Assembly: GCF_900113335.1 (NCBI RefSeq)
Contig: NZ_FOOX01000013.1
Coordinates: forward strand, 62,001-126,000
Source of the DNA: Desulfotruncus arcticus DSM 17038
GTDB taxonomy: Bacteria > Bacillota > Desulfotomaculia > Desulfotomaculales > Desulfallaceae
Direction of reading: 5' to 3'
DNA: 64,000 nt
Shown one piece after another: positions 1 through 9,536 of this stretch. The position numbers and the translations under genes were made by a program. Position 1 is the stretch's first letter, and every line of letters starts with the position of its first letter. The notes under the pieces were generated by a model that did no database searches, had not been told where the DNA came from, and worked only from the letters and a program-made list of their open reading frames with translations.

Positions 1-1827
1 GCCCATGTGGACCACGGGAAAACTACTTTAGTGGATACCTTGTTAAGGCAGAGCGGCATTTTTAGGGAAAACCAGCAGGTTGCGGAACGGGTTATGGATT
101 CAAATGACCTGGAAAGGGAACGCGGCATAACTATATTGTCCAAAAATACCTCGGTGAGCTACGGTGATATTAAAATCAACATTGTGGATACGCCGGGACA
201 CTCCGATTTTGGCGGCGAGGTTGAGCGGGTGCTTAAAATGGTTGATGGCGTATTGCTCCTGGTGGATGCTTTTGAGGGGGCTATGCCGCAAACCCGTTTT
301 GTACTCCGCAAGGCTTTGGAGCTGCGGCTGCAACCCATTGTCGTGATCAATAAGATAGACCGGGCGGATGCACGGGTGTCCGAGGTTGTTGATGAGGTAT
401 ATGAGCTCTTTTTCGAGCTTGAAGCCAATGATGAGCAGCTTGATTTCCCGATTATCTATACCTCGGCCAAAGCGGGGACCGCTGCGGTGAACTCAAGCGT
501 ACCGGGAGAAAACATGAAACCTCTGTTTGAGGCTATTATAGAGCATATACCGGCGCCGCCCGGCAGCCCTGACGGACCGCTGCAGCTGTTGGTAAACACC
601 ACGGAATATGACAATTTTGTGGGGCGCATGGGTTTGGGCAGGATCAACAGGGGGACCATTTCTGCGGGGCAGCAGGTAAGTATCATTGCTCATGACGGCA
701 GTATTCGCCAGGGGCGCATAGGTACGCTTTATACGTATGAAGGTTTGGAAAGGCTGCCCGTGCAGGAAGCTGTTTGCGGGGACATCGTATCTTTTTCAGG
801 CTTGGAAGAAATTAAAATTGGAGAGACTGTGGCCTGTAAAGACAACCCGGAACAAATAGAACCCATTACCATTGACGAACCGACCTTGCAGATGTCTTTT
901 ATGGTTAACGACAGCCCGTTTGCCGGCCAGGACGGCAAATACCTGACCTCGCGTCACTTGCGGGCCAGGCTGTTTAAAGAAATGGAAAGAAACGTCAGCT
1001 TAAGGGTAGAGGAGACCGAAAGCCCTGATATATTCCAGGTTTGCGGGCGGGGTGAACTGCACCTTTCCATTTTAATTGAAACCATGAGGCGGGAGGGTTT
1101 TGAACTCCAGGTATCCAAACCGGAGGTTATCTACCGCCGTGAAGGCGGCAGGCTGCTGGAGCCCATAGAGCTTCTGATGGTGGATATCCCTGAAGATAAA
1201 ATGGGCGTGATTATGGAGATTATCGGGGCCAGGAAAGGTGAAATGGCCAATATGACCAATATAGGGCCAAACCAACTCCGGCTGGAGTTCAGAGTTCCGG
1301 CCAGGGGGCTGATCGGTCTCCGCTCGCAGCTTCTCTCCGAGACCAGGGGGCATGGTGTAATGAGCCATATCTTTCTGGGCTATGAGCCGTATAAAGGGGA
1401 GATCAAAGGCAGGTACAGGGGCGTACTGATCGCTATGGAAACCGGGGAAGCCACCATGTATGGTTTGCATTCCGTTCAGGACAGAGGCGTGTTGTTTATT
1501 ACGCCCGGAGCTAAAGTTTACGAAGGCATGGTGGTCGGGGAACACACCCGCGAACAGGATTTGGAAATTAACGTGTGTAAGAAAAAACACCTGACCAATA
1601 TGCGTTCCAGCACGGCAGAGACAGCTATCCGCCTGGAAGAACCCCGCCGCTTTAGTTTAGAGGAAGCTTTGGAATACCTGGGCACGGATGAACTTTTGGA
1701 GATTACACCCCAAAACCTGCGGTTAAGAAAGAGGATATTGAATAAACATGACCGGGTTAAGAGCCAGAAGTATGCCCAGTCTAATTTGGAGAACACTCCC
1801 CGGACTGAGTTTGAGACTACTCTATAG
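1..1827 (+). CDS. typA: Ribosome-associated GTPase TypA/BipA (5' partial)
   Basis: Translation GTPase of the EF-G/LepA class that binds the ribosome and affects 50S assembly and stress growth. The reading frame is open from base 1, so the gene begins upstream; about 15 N-terminal residues are missing. Visible G motifs in order are HVDHGKTT (G1), RGITI (G2), DTPGH (G3), NKID (G4) and SAKAG (G5), followed by beta-barrel domain II, EF-G-like domains III and V and the BipA-specific C-terminal domain ending near [12 protein letters not shown]. Some 608 residues are present, as expected for the family. A GTG occurs at base 7 but lies inside the P-loop and cannot be the start. A hairpin terminator follows directly. 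Confidence 0.97.
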   Translation, partial: AHVDHGKTTLVDTLLRQSGIFRENQQVAERVMDSNDLERERGITILSKNTSVSYGDIKINIVDTPGHSDFGGEVERVLKMVDGVLLLVDAFEGAMPQTRFVLRKALELRLQPIVVINKIDRADARVSEVVDEVYELFFELEANDEQLDFPIIYTSAKAGTAAVNSSVPGENMKPLFEAIIEHIPAPPGSPDGPLQLLVNTTEYDNFVGRMGLGRINRGTISAGQQVSIIAHDGSIRQGRIGTLYTYEGLERLPVQEAVCGDIVSFSGLEEIKIGETVACKDNPEQIEPITIDEPTLQMSFMVNDSPFAGQDGKYLTSRHLRARLFKEMERNVSLRVEETESPDIFQVCGRGELHLSILIETMRREGFELQVSKPEVIYRREGGRLLEPIELLMVDIPEDKMGVIMEIIGARKGEMANMTNIGPNQLRLEFRVPARGLIGLRSQLLSETRGHGVMSHIFLGYEPYKGEIKGRYRGVLIAMETGEATMYGLHSVQDRGVLFITPGAKVYEGMVVGEHTREQDLEINVCKKKHLTNMRSSTAETAIRLEEPRRFSLEEALEYLGTDELLEITPQNLRLRKRILNKHDRVKSQKYAQSNLENTPRTEFETTL

Positions 1828-1832
1828 ATAGC

Positions 1833-1878
1833 AAAAGGGTTACTCTTTCCCGCTTACTGGGTGAGGTAACCCTTTTTC
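1833..1878 (+). terminator. Rho-independent terminator of typA
   Basis: Inverted repeat AAAGGGTTAC / GTAACCCTTT around an ~22-nt loop, followed by a T run, starting just after the typA stop codon. Confidence 0.85.
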
Positions 1879-1912
1879 TAGTTATAATTGTTATAATTGT
1901 GCTATAATTACT

Positions 1913-2002
1913 ATTCAGGAGTCAGTAGTCAGAATTTAGTAGTCAGAATGCCCAACCGCTTCTTTTATTCTGACTCCTAACTAATGACTCCTGACTACTG
2001 AT
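1913..2002. repeat. R1 dispersed repeat, copy a (inverted arms)
   Basis: Left arm carries tandem AGGAGTCAG / TAGTCAGAAT units and the right arm carries their reverse complements (TTCTGACTCCT, TGACTCCTGACTACTG), separated by ~18 bases. Related arms recur near 19.1, 29.7, 45.4/45.6, 55.0, 55.6 and 59.25 kb, always between genes. It lies between the typA terminator and topB. Confidence 0.8.
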
Positions 2003-2020
2003 CTTTTAACGGGGGATTTT

Positions 2021-4090
2021 ATGAAATCACTGGTATTAGCGGAAAAACCAAGCGTGGCCCGGGAAATTGCCAGGGTGTTAAACTGCCAGAAAAAAGGCAA
2101 GGGATATCTTGAAGGTCAAAAGTATGTGGTGACTTGGGCTTTGGGTCATTTGGTGACATTAGCCGAGCCGGAGGATTACGATAAAAAGTTTAAACAATGG
2201 CGTTTAGAAGATTTACCCATGCTGCCGGAGCAAATGAAGCTTAAAGTAATCCGCAAGACTTCCCAACAGTTTCAATCGATTCGCAATTTAATGAAGCGAC
2301 CGGATATCGGGGAAGTAGTTATAGCCACAGACGCCGGGCGGGAAGGTGAACTGGTGGCGCGCTGGATTATGAAACTGGGAAATTGGCAAAAACCTTTTAA
2401 GCGCTTATGGATTTCTTCTCAAACAGATGCGGCAATTCGCGAGGGTTTTGCCAAATTAAAGCCGGGAGCGGAATATAACAACCTTTATGATGCGGCTATC
2501 TGCCGGGCGGAGGCGGATTGGCTGATCGGGTTAAATCTTACCAGGGCCTTAACCTGTAAGTTTGATGCCCAGCTCACCGCCGGGCGGGTTCAGACGCCCA
2601 CGCTGGCGATGATTGTGCAGCGGGAGGAAGAAATCAAAGCCTTCGTGCCTGTAGATTACTGGACCATCCGGGCGGATTTCGGTGATTATTTTGGCGACTG
2701 GCGGGGCAAAGAGGGAAACCGCATTTTTGATTATGCCAGGGTAGAGGAATTGCTGGCGAAACTAAAGGGGCATACCGGCAAAATAGTTGATTTGCGCAGG
2801 GAAAGCAAAAGTGAGCCGCCCCCCCTGGCTTACGATTTAACTGAGCTGCAGCGGGAAGCCAACCGGCGTTTTGGCTTTTCGGCGCAAAAGACCCTGAGTA
2901 CACTTCAGGATCTGTATGAAAGACATAAGCTGGTAACCTATCCCCGTACGGATTCCCGCTATATCACCACTGACATCGTGCCGACCCTGCCGGCCAGACT
3001 AAAGGGCCTGGCGGTAGGATCCTATGCTGAACCGGCCAGGCAACTTTTGCAGCAGCAATTAAAGCCAACCAAACGTTTTGTGGATAACAGCAGGGTTACC
3101 GACCACCATGCCATCATCCCAACGGAGCAGCCGGTTAAGCTAACGGAGTTAAACGCGGATGAAAAGAAAATACACGATTTGATTGTCCGGCGCTTTCTGG
3201 CGGTGCTTTACCCTCCATACCGTTATGACCAAATAACTCTGGTCACCGGCATTAACGGGGAAAGCTTTTATGCCCGGGGTAAAATAGTAACAAATCAGGG
3301 TTGGCGGGCGATATCACGCAACCTGACCGACCGGGAAGAGAGCAGGGAGGATGCGCTGCCGGAGCAAATCCTGGCTAATCTCAGCAAGGGCGAAGAGCGA
3401 AAGGTTAAAAGCACTAAAGCTATTAAGGCCAAAACTAAACCCCCGGCCCGGTATACCGAAGCAACTTTGCTTTCAGCCATGGAAAGTCCGGGCAAATTCA
3501 TAGAAGATGAAGAACTGAGGGAAACAATGAAGGGCAGCGGCTTGGGGACACCCGCCACCCGGGCGGATATTATCGAAAAACTGCTCTACACCAACTATAT
3601 CGAGCGCAACGGCAAGGAACTGGTGCCCACTTCTAAAGGCATCCAGTTGGTAAATCTTGTTGCTCCGGAGATGAGAAGCCCGGAATTGACTGCCCGGTGG
3701 GAGCAAAGTTTAACCAACATTGCCAGGGGCAAGGAGAATAAAAAGAAATTTATTCACGGAATCAGACTTAAAGCCGGAGAATTAGTACAGGGTGTTGCAG
3801 CCGATAACTCGGTTTATAAGGCTGACAATATTACCCGGACCAAGTGCCCGGTTTGCGGTAAGTTTATGCTGATAGTCAAGGGTAAGCGGGGTAATCTGCT
3901 GGTTTGCCAGGACCGGAGCTGCGGGCACCGGCAGCCGGAGAAGGAAAATGATTTCGGGTTTGCCAGCTCCAAACGGTCGAGCAGGATGAACCAGAAACTT
4001 ATCGCCCGGTACAGCGATCAAGGTTCTGTTGGCAGCAACCTGGGGGAATTGCTGAAACAGGCACTGGCCAAAGAAGACCGGGAAAAATAG
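2021..4090 (+). CDS. topB: DNA topoisomerase III (type IA)
   Basis: Type IA topoisomerase that cuts one strand and decatenates or relaxes negatively supercoiled DNA during replication and repair. The 689-residue product starts with the Toprim domain (AEKPSVAREIA near residue 7; acidic DAGREGE near 103-109) and has the catalytic tyrosine at about Tyr307 in TYPRTDSRYI. The C-terminal region has a zinc ribbon (CPVCGK...CQDRSCGH) at roughly 610-640, like the Bacillus TopB family. The ATG is preceded by a GGGGGA ribosome binding site at a normal distance. No frameshift or truncation is seen. It stands alone between repeat R1a and the DEAD-box gene. Confidence 0.96.
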   Translation: MKSLVLAEKPSVAREIARVLNCQKKGKGYLEGQKYVVTWALGHLVTLAEPEDYDKKFKQWRLEDLPMLPEQMKLKVIRKTSQQFQSIRNLMKRPDIGEVVIATDAGREGELVARWIMKLGNWQKPFKRLWISSQTDAAIREGFAKLKPGAEYNNLYDAAICRAEADWLIGLNLTRALTCKFDAQLTAGRVQTPTLAMIVQREEEIKAFVPVDYWTIRADFGDYFGDWRGKEGNRIFDYARVEELLAKLKGHTGKIVDLRRESKSEPPPLAYDLTELQREANRRFGFSAQKTLSTLQDLYERHKLVTYPRTDSRYITTDIVPTLPARLKGLAVGSYAEPARQLLQQQLKPTKRFVDNSRVTDHHAIIPTEQPVKLTELNADEKKIHDLIVRRFLAVLYPPYRYDQITLVTGINGESFYARGKIVTNQGWRAISRNLTDREESREDALPEQILANLSKGEERKVKSTKAIKAKTKPPARYTEATLLSAMESPGKFIEDEELRETMKGSGLGTPATRADIIEKLLYTNYIERNGKELVPTSKGIQLVNLVAPEMRSPELTARWEQSLTNIARGKENKKKFIHGIRLKAGELVQGVAADNSVYKADNITRTKCPVCGKFMLIVKGKRGNLLVCQDRSCGHRQPEKENDFGFASSKRSSRMNQKLIARYSDQGSVGSNLGELLKQALAKEDREK

Positions 4091-4192
4091 TACCAAAACT
4101 TAGTTTTAAAGTTATATGGGTAAATTGGTGACAAAACTGTTTATACTAGGAATACGTTAAAGATTAATTTTTTTTAAAGGGGTTATTAGGTA

Positions 4193-5635
4193 ATGGTTAC
4201 ATTTAATGATTTTGGTTTGAATGAGCCGGTAATTCGGGCGCTTAACAATATGGGCTTTGAAGAAGCTACACCCATACAGGAAAAAGCCATACCCGTTGGT
4301 TTGCAAGGCAGAGATTTAATTGGCCAGGCGCACACGGGGACAGGTAAAACGGCAGCCTTTGGCATACCCATGGTTGAGTTTTTAAAGGTTGAGCAAGGGC
4401 AGATTCAAGGGGTTGTTTTAACACCCACCCGTGAACTGGCTGTTCAGGTGGCGGAAGAACTAAATAAAATTGGCCAGTTTAAGGGTATCAGAACGCTGCC
4501 GATATACGGGGGACAGGATATTAACCGCCAGATCAGGGCGCTGAAAAATAGACCGCATATAATTGTAGGTACACCGGGGCGTTTCATGGACCACATGAGG
4601 AGAAAGACGATCAGAGTCAACCAGGTGAATATAGTGGTATTGGATGAAGCGGATGAAATGCTCAATATGGGCTTTATTGAGGATATTGAAACTATCCTTA
4701 AGGATATCCCCGAGGAGAGGCAGACATTGCTCTTTTCCGCGACCATGCCCGGTCCTATTCAAACCTTGGCGCAGCGGTTTATGATCAACCCGGAGGTAAT
4801 TAGGATTCAATCCAGGCAAGTTACCGTTCCGGTGATTGAGCAAAGTTATATTGAGGTAGAAGAGAAACAAAAATTTGATGTGCTGTGCCGCTTATTTGAT
4901 ACGCAGTCGCCTACCCGGAGTATTGTCTTTGGCCGTACCAAACGCCGGGTGGACGAACTCTATGAAGCCCTGAGCAAGCGCGGTTATTCGGCCGAAGGGA
5001 TTCACGGAGATATGTCGCAGGCCAGGCGGGACCAGGTGATGCGGCAGTTTAAAGAGGGCCTTATTGAAACCCTGGTGGCCACAGATGTTGCCGCCAGGGG
5101 GTTGGATATCAGCGGGGTGTCCCACATTTATAACTTTGATATTCCCCAGGACCCGGAAGGTTACGTACACCGGATCGGCAGAACCGGCCGGGCCGGGCAA
5201 ACCGGTGCCGCTATTACTCTGGTTACGCCCAGGGAAATCAGGCATTTAAGGATAATTGAGAATATGACCAGAGGCAAGATTGCCAGGAAACCGATTCCAA
5301 CAATAAAAGAGGCCATTGAAGGGCAGCAGCGCCTGGCGGTGGAAAAGCTAATGAATGCTGTTGAAAAAGGTGATATCGAGCATTACAAGGGTTTCGCCGA
5401 AGATTTATTGGATGCAACTGATTCTGTTACACTTGTTGCAGCAGCGTTAAAAGTGCTGACCAAAGACATTGATCAAACTCCTGTCAAGCTTACCGAAGAG
5501 CAGCCCCTGAGGGCAAAACAAAACAAAAAATTTAACACCGGGCATAGAGGTTATGCAAGGGGTGGCGGTAACAACAAGAAAGGTGGATTTCAGCGGGGCG
5601 GCAGGATGGGCGGCAAAAGCAGATTCAGCAAATAA
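4193..5635 (+). CDS. DEAD-box ATP-dependent RNA helicase (CshA-like)
   Basis: RNA helicase likely acting in RNA turnover, ribosome assembly or cold adaptation. All superfamily 2 motifs are present in order: Q motif (TPIQ), AHTGTGKTA (I), PTRELA (Ia), TPGR (Ib), DEAD (II), SAT (III), [10 protein letters not shown] (V) and HRIGRTGR (VI). The 480-residue length and the glycine/arginine/lysine-rich tail ([13 protein letters not shown]) resemble Bacillus CshA; that tail probably binds RNA. AAAGGGG sits upstream of the ATG. The gene is monocistronic, ending at a strong bidirectional hairpin shared with the convergent symporter gene. Assignment to CshA rather than another paralog is inference. Confidence 0.95.
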   Translation: MVTFNDFGLNEPVIRALNNMGFEEATPIQEKAIPVGLQGRDLIGQAHTGTGKTAAFGIPMVEFLKVEQGQIQGVVLTPTRELAVQVAEELNKIGQFKGIRTLPIYGGQDINRQIRALKNRPHIIVGTPGRFMDHMRRKTIRVNQVNIVVLDEADEMLNMGFIEDIETILKDIPEERQTLLFSATMPGPIQTLAQRFMINPEVIRIQSRQVTVPVIEQSYIEVEEKQKFDVLCRLFDTQSPTRSIVFGRTKRRVDELYEALSKRGYSAEGIHGDMSQARRDQVMRQFKEGLIETLVATDVAARGLDISGVSHIYNFDIPQDPEGYVHRIGRTGRAGQTGAAITLVTPREIRHLRIIENMTRGKIARKPIPTIKEAIEGQQRLAVEKLMNAVEKGDIEHYKGFAEDLLDATDSVTLVAAALKVLTKDIDQTPVKLTEEQPLRAKQNKKFNTGHRGYARGGGNNKKGGFQRGGRMGGKSRFSK

Positions 5636-5666
5636 ACAATAACTTTAAGAACATACTTTTGTCTAT

Positions 5667-5716
5667 AAAACGAGGCAGGGGGTTTCAATTTTTTTGAAGC
5701 CCCCTGCCTCGTTTTG
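5667..5716. terminator. Bidirectional terminator
   Basis: A near-perfect 20-bp inverted repeat (AAAACGAGGCAGGGGGTTTC and its complement) between two convergent genes, flanked by A and T runs so that it can end transcripts from both sides. Confidence 0.9.
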
Positions 5717-5785
5717 AACAACTCAAGGATATTAATGCGTTTTTCCTGCCCGTGCTTGCCTTTTGCTGCTAAATTGCCGCCGTTA

Positions 5786-7150
5786 TTACGACGTTGCTGT
5801 ATCCCGGGCCGTTTCTTTGGCGCGGATCTTTTTAAAATCACGGGTTTCCGCTGCAATCACGCCGGACAGAGCCAGCAGGGCGATCAGGTTGGGAATGGCC
5901 ATGGCGCCGTTTAAGGTATCGGCGATGTCCCAGACCAGGCTCAGTTCTCGTGTAGCCCCGACCAGTACGGCCAGGCTGAAAAGTATCCGGTAAAAGATAA
6001 TTCCTTTCCGCCCTACCAGGTAATAGAAGCATTTTTCACCGTAATAAGACCAGCCCAGCACTGTTGAATAAGCAAAGAAAACAAGTCCGATGGTGACGAT
6101 AAGGCTGCCAATGCCCGGGAAGAATGAGTCAAAGGACCGGCTGGTAAGAGCGGCGGCCTGGGCTTTTTCCAAGCCGGGGTAAAGGCCGGCCATTACCAGG
6201 GTTAAGCCGGTAATGGTGCAGACGATTATAGTATCAAGGAAGGTACCGGTCATAGAAACCAGAGCCTGCCGGCAGGGATGGTCTGTTTTGGCCGCGGCTG
6301 CTGCGATAGGGGCGGAGCCAAGGCCGGCTTCATTGGAAAATACGCCGCGGGCTACGCCGTAACGAATAGTGGAACCGATCAATGCCCCGAAGCCTGCCTG
6401 CAAATTAAAGGCACTGCTGAAAATAATGCTAAAAGCTGCGGGTACTTTATCAATATTGATTAAAATGATTATAAGTCCTGCTAAAACATAAAAAACTGCC
6501 ATGAAAGGAACAATAATACCTGTAGCCTTACCGATGGATTTAATGCCGCCCAGAATTACCGCGGCGGTTAAAACAGTTAAAATTAGTCCTGTAATCCATG
6601 TTGATACGCCGAAAGTATCATGAACAGCTCCAGCCACCGAGTTGGCCTGGACCATGTTACCGATACCGAAAGCGGCAAAGGCTCCAAAGAAGGCAAATAT
6701 ATATGCCAGCCACTTTTGTCCCATGCCTTTTTCAATATAATACATAGGGCCGCCGGCCATTTCGCCTTTTTCGTCAGTCACGCGGTATTTAACGGCCAGA
6801 ACACCTTCCCCGTATTTTGTGGCCATTCCGAAAACGGCAGTAATCCACATCCAAAATACGGCACCCGGCCCGCCAAGTACAACCGCAGTGGCGACACCCA
6901 CGATATTACCGGTGCCGATGGTGGCTGCCAGGGCAGTCATCAGAGCCTGGAAGTGAGAAATATCCCCTTTGGACTTTTTGTCCTGCCGGGCTGGTGAAAA
7001 AGCCAGCTTTAAGGCATAGGGCAGCGAAGAAAACTGTAAAAACCCCAGCCGCAGGCTAAGAAAAATACCAGTGCCGACCAGCAGAACCAACATCCACGGG
7101 CCCCACACGAACCCGTTAATCGTACCGATGAGGGCTGAAAATGCTTCCAC
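5786..7150 (-). CDS. Sodium:alanine/glycine symporter (AGCS family)
   Basis: Inner-membrane secondary transporter taking up alanine or glycine with sodium. The 454-residue product is highly hydrophobic with about ten or eleven membrane segments and carries AGCS hallmarks: GTGNIVG(V) near residue 78, GGPMYYIEKGMG near residue 133 and SNEAGLGSAPIAAAAA near residue 274. It starts at GTG 7150 with GGGAGAG upstream. I looked for a glycine riboswitch in the 260-bp leader, as is common for this family, and found none. It converges on the DEAD-box gene and ends at the shared terminator. Confidence 0.95.
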   Translation of the reverse strand: MEAFSALIGTINGFVWGPWMLVLLVGTGIFLSLRLGFLQFSSLPYALKLAFSPARQDKKSKGDISHFQALMTALAATIGTGNIVGVATAVVLGGPGAVFWMWITAVFGMATKYGEGVLAVKYRVTDEKGEMAGGPMYYIEKGMGQKWLAYIFAFFGAFAAFGIGNMVQANSVAGAVHDTFGVSTWITGLILTVLTAAVILGGIKSIGKATGIIVPFMAVFYVLAGLIIILINIDKVPAAFSIIFSSAFNLQAGFGALIGSTIRYGVARGVFSNEAGLGSAPIAAAAAKTDHPCRQALVSMTGTFLDTIIVCTITGLTLVMAGLYPGLEKAQAAALTSRSFDSFFPGIGSLIVTIGLVFFAYSTVLGWSYYGEKCFYYLVGRKGIIFYRILFSLAVLVGATRELSLVWDIADTLNGAMAIPNLIALLALSGVIAAETRDFKKIRAKETARDTATS

Positions 7151-7416
7151 TTATACACCACTCTCCCATGATAATATTTTAAAATAAAGTTTCTATTCGA
7201 CACTTAACTGATATGTCCCTTTTTTTAGCAGCAAGAGGAGTCATTTTGTTTGTATTTTTTAGGAAACATTTTATATTTTTTTAGTTTTTAAACATAAATA
7301 CGTGGAAGTTTGGCAACAAAGTAACTATTTTGACGGATTTGTCCCGGTTGGGATTAATTTAAATGTCCCCGGAAAGGATATTTATTTAGGTTATTTAAAA
7401 AAGAGAGTTGAGATAT

Positions 7417-8781
7417 ATGTCCCAAAATAGTCAGGTTTATTTTGCAGCCATTTTATTCTTATTAACATATGCCATTATTGTTTCGGAAAAAATTCATCGA
7501 ACGATAATCTCTTTAGTGGCCGCATCAATAATCGGCTTAACTAGAATTTTATCAGCGGAAGAAGCAATTGGCGCCATAGATTTTAACACCATCGGCCTCC
7601 TTGTTGGTATGATGGTTATCGTTGGGATTACCAGGCAAACAGGGTTATTTGAATATTTGGCCATTAAAGCGGCCAAACAGGCTAATGGAGAACCATTAAA
7701 TATTCTGGTTGCCCTGGCGCTTGTAACTGCCGTTTTATCGGCGCTTCTTGATAACGTCACTACAGTATTACTAATTGTTCCGGTAACATTTGCAATTACT
7801 AAAAAGCTTGGTGTTAATACGATTCCTTACCTGATTGTGGAAATAATCGCTTCCAATATAGGCGGCACGGCAACTTTGGTTGGTGACCCGCCCAACATTA
7901 TGATCGGCACCGCAACTAACTTGGGATTTATGGATTTTGTAATAAATTTAACTCCTGTTGTCATGATTGTTTATATTTTTACAGTGTTCTTTTTGAGAAT
8001 CTACTATAAAAATCAATTAAGTACTTCCTCAACTCAACAAAAAAACATTTTAAGCCTAAATGAAAAGGACGAAATTAAAGACACGGCACTAATGAAAAAA
8101 TGCTTGATTGTGCTTTTGTTAACAATGATTGGATTTGCCTTACACCAGTATGTTCATATTGAATCTTCAATAATAGCTATAAGCGGAGCCAGTTTGCTAA
8201 TGTTGTTAAGCCGGGAAGATCCGGAGCACGTTCTGCATTCTGTGGAATGGACAGTCATATTTTTCTTTATCGGGTTATTTGTTTTAGTAGGTGCATTGGA
8301 ACATTTGGGGATTATCGAGGTTCTTGCAAAATATACACTCAATGTCACAGGAGGTGAAGTTCTAGCCTCGGGTGTAGCCATTCTCTGGCTTGCGGCCATT
8401 GCATCATCATTTGTAGATAACATTCCGTTTGTCGCAACAATGATTCCACTTATTCAAGAAATGGGCAGGTTGGGCAATATTGAAAACCTAAACTTTCTAT
8501 GGTGGTCATTGTCCCTGGGTGCCTGCCTGGGGGGTAACGGAACAATTATCGGTTCATCAGCAAATGTTGTGGTAATAGGCTTGGCTGAAAAAAGAGGGAA
8601 TGACATAAGCTTTTGGGGCTTTATGAAAATAGCATTTCCTCTTATGCTAATGTCAATCGTTATTTCCACAGTCTACCTTTGGGCATGGTATAAATTTTAT
8701 AGCTATATTTTTCTTTTAGGCGTTTTGATAATTGCCGCAGTTATTTACTTGTTGTTAAAATTTCTATCCGGGAAAATATAA
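7417..8781 (+). CDS. ArsB/SLC13-type membrane permease
   Basis: Twelve or so hydrophobic segments in 454 residues with the ion-transporter superfamily pattern of two inverted halves: LLDNVTTVLLIVPVTFAI and GGTATLVGDPPNIMIG in the first half, FVDNIPFVATMIPLI and LGGNGTIIGSSANVVV in the second. These NVTT/GDPPN and NIPF/GxSAN pairs are typical of the ArsB/NhaD/DASS (P-protein) group. Substrate cannot be told from sequence: sodium/proton exchange, dicarboxylate or oxyanion efflux are all possible. I chose ATG 7417 over TTG 7408 because of the better distance from AAGAGAG. It lies alone and is more AT-rich than its neighbours, which might reflect acquisition. Confidence 0.85.
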   Translation: MSQNSQVYFAAILFLLTYAIIVSEKIHRTIISLVAASIIGLTRILSAEEAIGAIDFNTIGLLVGMMVIVGITRQTGLFEYLAIKAAKQANGEPLNILVALALVTAVLSALLDNVTTVLLIVPVTFAITKKLGVNTIPYLIVEIIASNIGGTATLVGDPPNIMIGTATNLGFMDFVINLTPVVMIVYIFTVFFLRIYYKNQLSTSSTQQKNILSLNEKDEIKDTALMKKCLIVLLLTMIGFALHQYVHIESSIIAISGASLLMLLSREDPEHVLHSVEWTVIFFFIGLFVLVGALEHLGIIEVLAKYTLNVTGGEVLASGVAILWLAAIASSFVDNIPFVATMIPLIQEMGRLGNIENLNFLWWSLSLGACLGGNGTIIGSSANVVVIGLAEKRGNDISFWGFMKIAFPLMLMSIVISTVYLWAWYKFYSYIFLLGVLIIAAVIYLLLKFLSGKI

Positions 8782-8856
8782 ATGCGTTTCGGGCTGCTGC
8801 CCAAGAATTCCGGCCCTGGCGGCCTTCTGTTCCGCAGAATAATTAACAGACTAATC

Positions 8857-8885
8857 TTGCAATTTTAAGGAGCTTATGCTATTAT
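8857..8885 (+). promoter_or_regulatory. Sigma-A-type promoter for orphan RNA
   Basis: TTGCAA, a 17-bp spacer, then TATTAT. The predicted start, 7 bases downstream, coincides with the first base of the closing stem of the RNA at 8893. Confidence 0.75.
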
Positions 8886-8892
8886 GTATTTA

Positions 8893-9222
8893 AGCACCAT
8901 CCTTACAGGACTCAGGTTGTATAGTTACAAGTGTTTTAAGTTACTTGTCGGTTTACCCATAGTCGTAGGATAGTGTTTCAAGGTAAGATTAAGTGTTTCA
9001 AATCAAGTGTAAGTTTTGAAGTAAGCCTAGGGTTTTGTGACCTAAGAAATCACATTTTCAAGGAGGATTTTAAGCTAACCTTTTCTCGGTGGTATCACGT
9101 TAGCACATCTAAAGCATGACTCAACTGGTTGTCAGGAAATTGGTTATCAAGATTGTTGCGGGAACGTATAAACTGTAGGGATGGTTGCTTTAGAGAGAAG
9201 GCCCGGCCTTCTCTCTTTAAAT
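8893..9222 (+). ncRNA. Unidentified structured non-coding RNA (~300 nt)
   Basis: No supported reading frame occupies this interval, yet it has a consensus promoter just upstream (8857-8885) and a strong terminator at its end (9192-9226). Bases 8893-8908 (AGCACCATCCTTACAG) pair with 9173-9189 (CTGTAGGGATGGTTGCT) to form a terminal stem of ~15 pairs with one bulge and one G-U, so the 5' and 3' ends close exactly at the predicted start and just before the terminator. Internal hairpins include ACAAGT/ACTTGT (8927-8948), TGTGA/TCACA near 9040-9054 and GCTAAC/GTTAGC around 9074-9104. It does not match tmRNA, RNase P RNA or SRP RNA signatures that I know; a divergent 6S RNA cannot be excluded although it is long for one. 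Bases 8782-8856 upstream hold nothing recognisable. Confidence 0.65.
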
Positions 9223-9226
9223 TTTG
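9192..9226 (+). terminator. Terminator of the orphan RNA
   Basis: Perfect stem AGAGAGAAGG / CCTTCTCTCT with a short GC-rich loop followed by TTAAATTTT. Confidence 0.85.
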
Positions 9227-9279
9227 TACAAATGTCCAACCGTGGAAACATTTTTAAAAGCCCAGTCTGGCAAAAAGAC

Positions 9280-9308
9280 TTGCGGTAACCCGTGGATGCA
9301 TGTATAAT
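9280..9308 (+). promoter_or_regulatory. Sigma-A promoter of tRNA-Ser
   Basis: TTGCGG, a 17-bp spacer and a perfect TATAAT, ~65 bp upstream of the tRNA. A second weaker candidate (TTGCGC, 18 bp, TATAGA) lies at 9314-9343. Confidence 0.75.
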
Positions 9309-9373
9309 AGAGATTGCGCAGTTGAAGGGAAGCTAAGTATAGAGAGCTAAATAATTTTTTGCACGTAGACCAC

Positions 9374-9467
9374 GGAGAGATGGCTGAGTCGGTCGAAGGC
9401 GCGCGACTGGAAATCGCGTAGACGGCGTGAACCCGTCTCGAGGGTTCGAATCCCTCTCTCTCCGCCA
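9374..9467 (+). tRNA. tRNA-Ser (anticodon GGA)
   Basis: Acceptor stem GGAGAGA/TCTCTCC, discriminator G and encoded CCA at 9465-9467. The anticodon arm is CGCGA-CTGGAAA-TCGCG with anticodon GGA at 9409-9411, reading UCC/UCU. A long variable arm (GACGGCGTGAACCCGTC) and the GGTTCGAATCC T-arm confirm a class II serine tRNA. Confidence 0.97.
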
Positions 9468-9536
9468 TATAAACTACTTGGGGACGGGCCTTTTTATGAT
9501 GGGTCCGTCCTCGTCCTAAGTAAAAAGTTTTAAATT

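Noticed and set aside
1072..1590. 172-codon minus-strand frame inside typA
   Set aside because: It lies wholly antisense to a highly conserved gene, has no ribosome binding site and no recognisable domain.
7151..7407. Search for a glycine riboswitch before the alanine/glycine symporter
   Set aside because: Conserved glycine aptamer blocks are missing; the stretch is AT-rich without repeated structure.
9087..9100. CGGTGGTATCACG, similar to the T-box core GGTGGTACCGCG
   Set aside because: No stem I, specifier loop or synthetase gene is nearby, and the terminator is ~90 nt further on; the sequence belongs to the closed orphan RNA.
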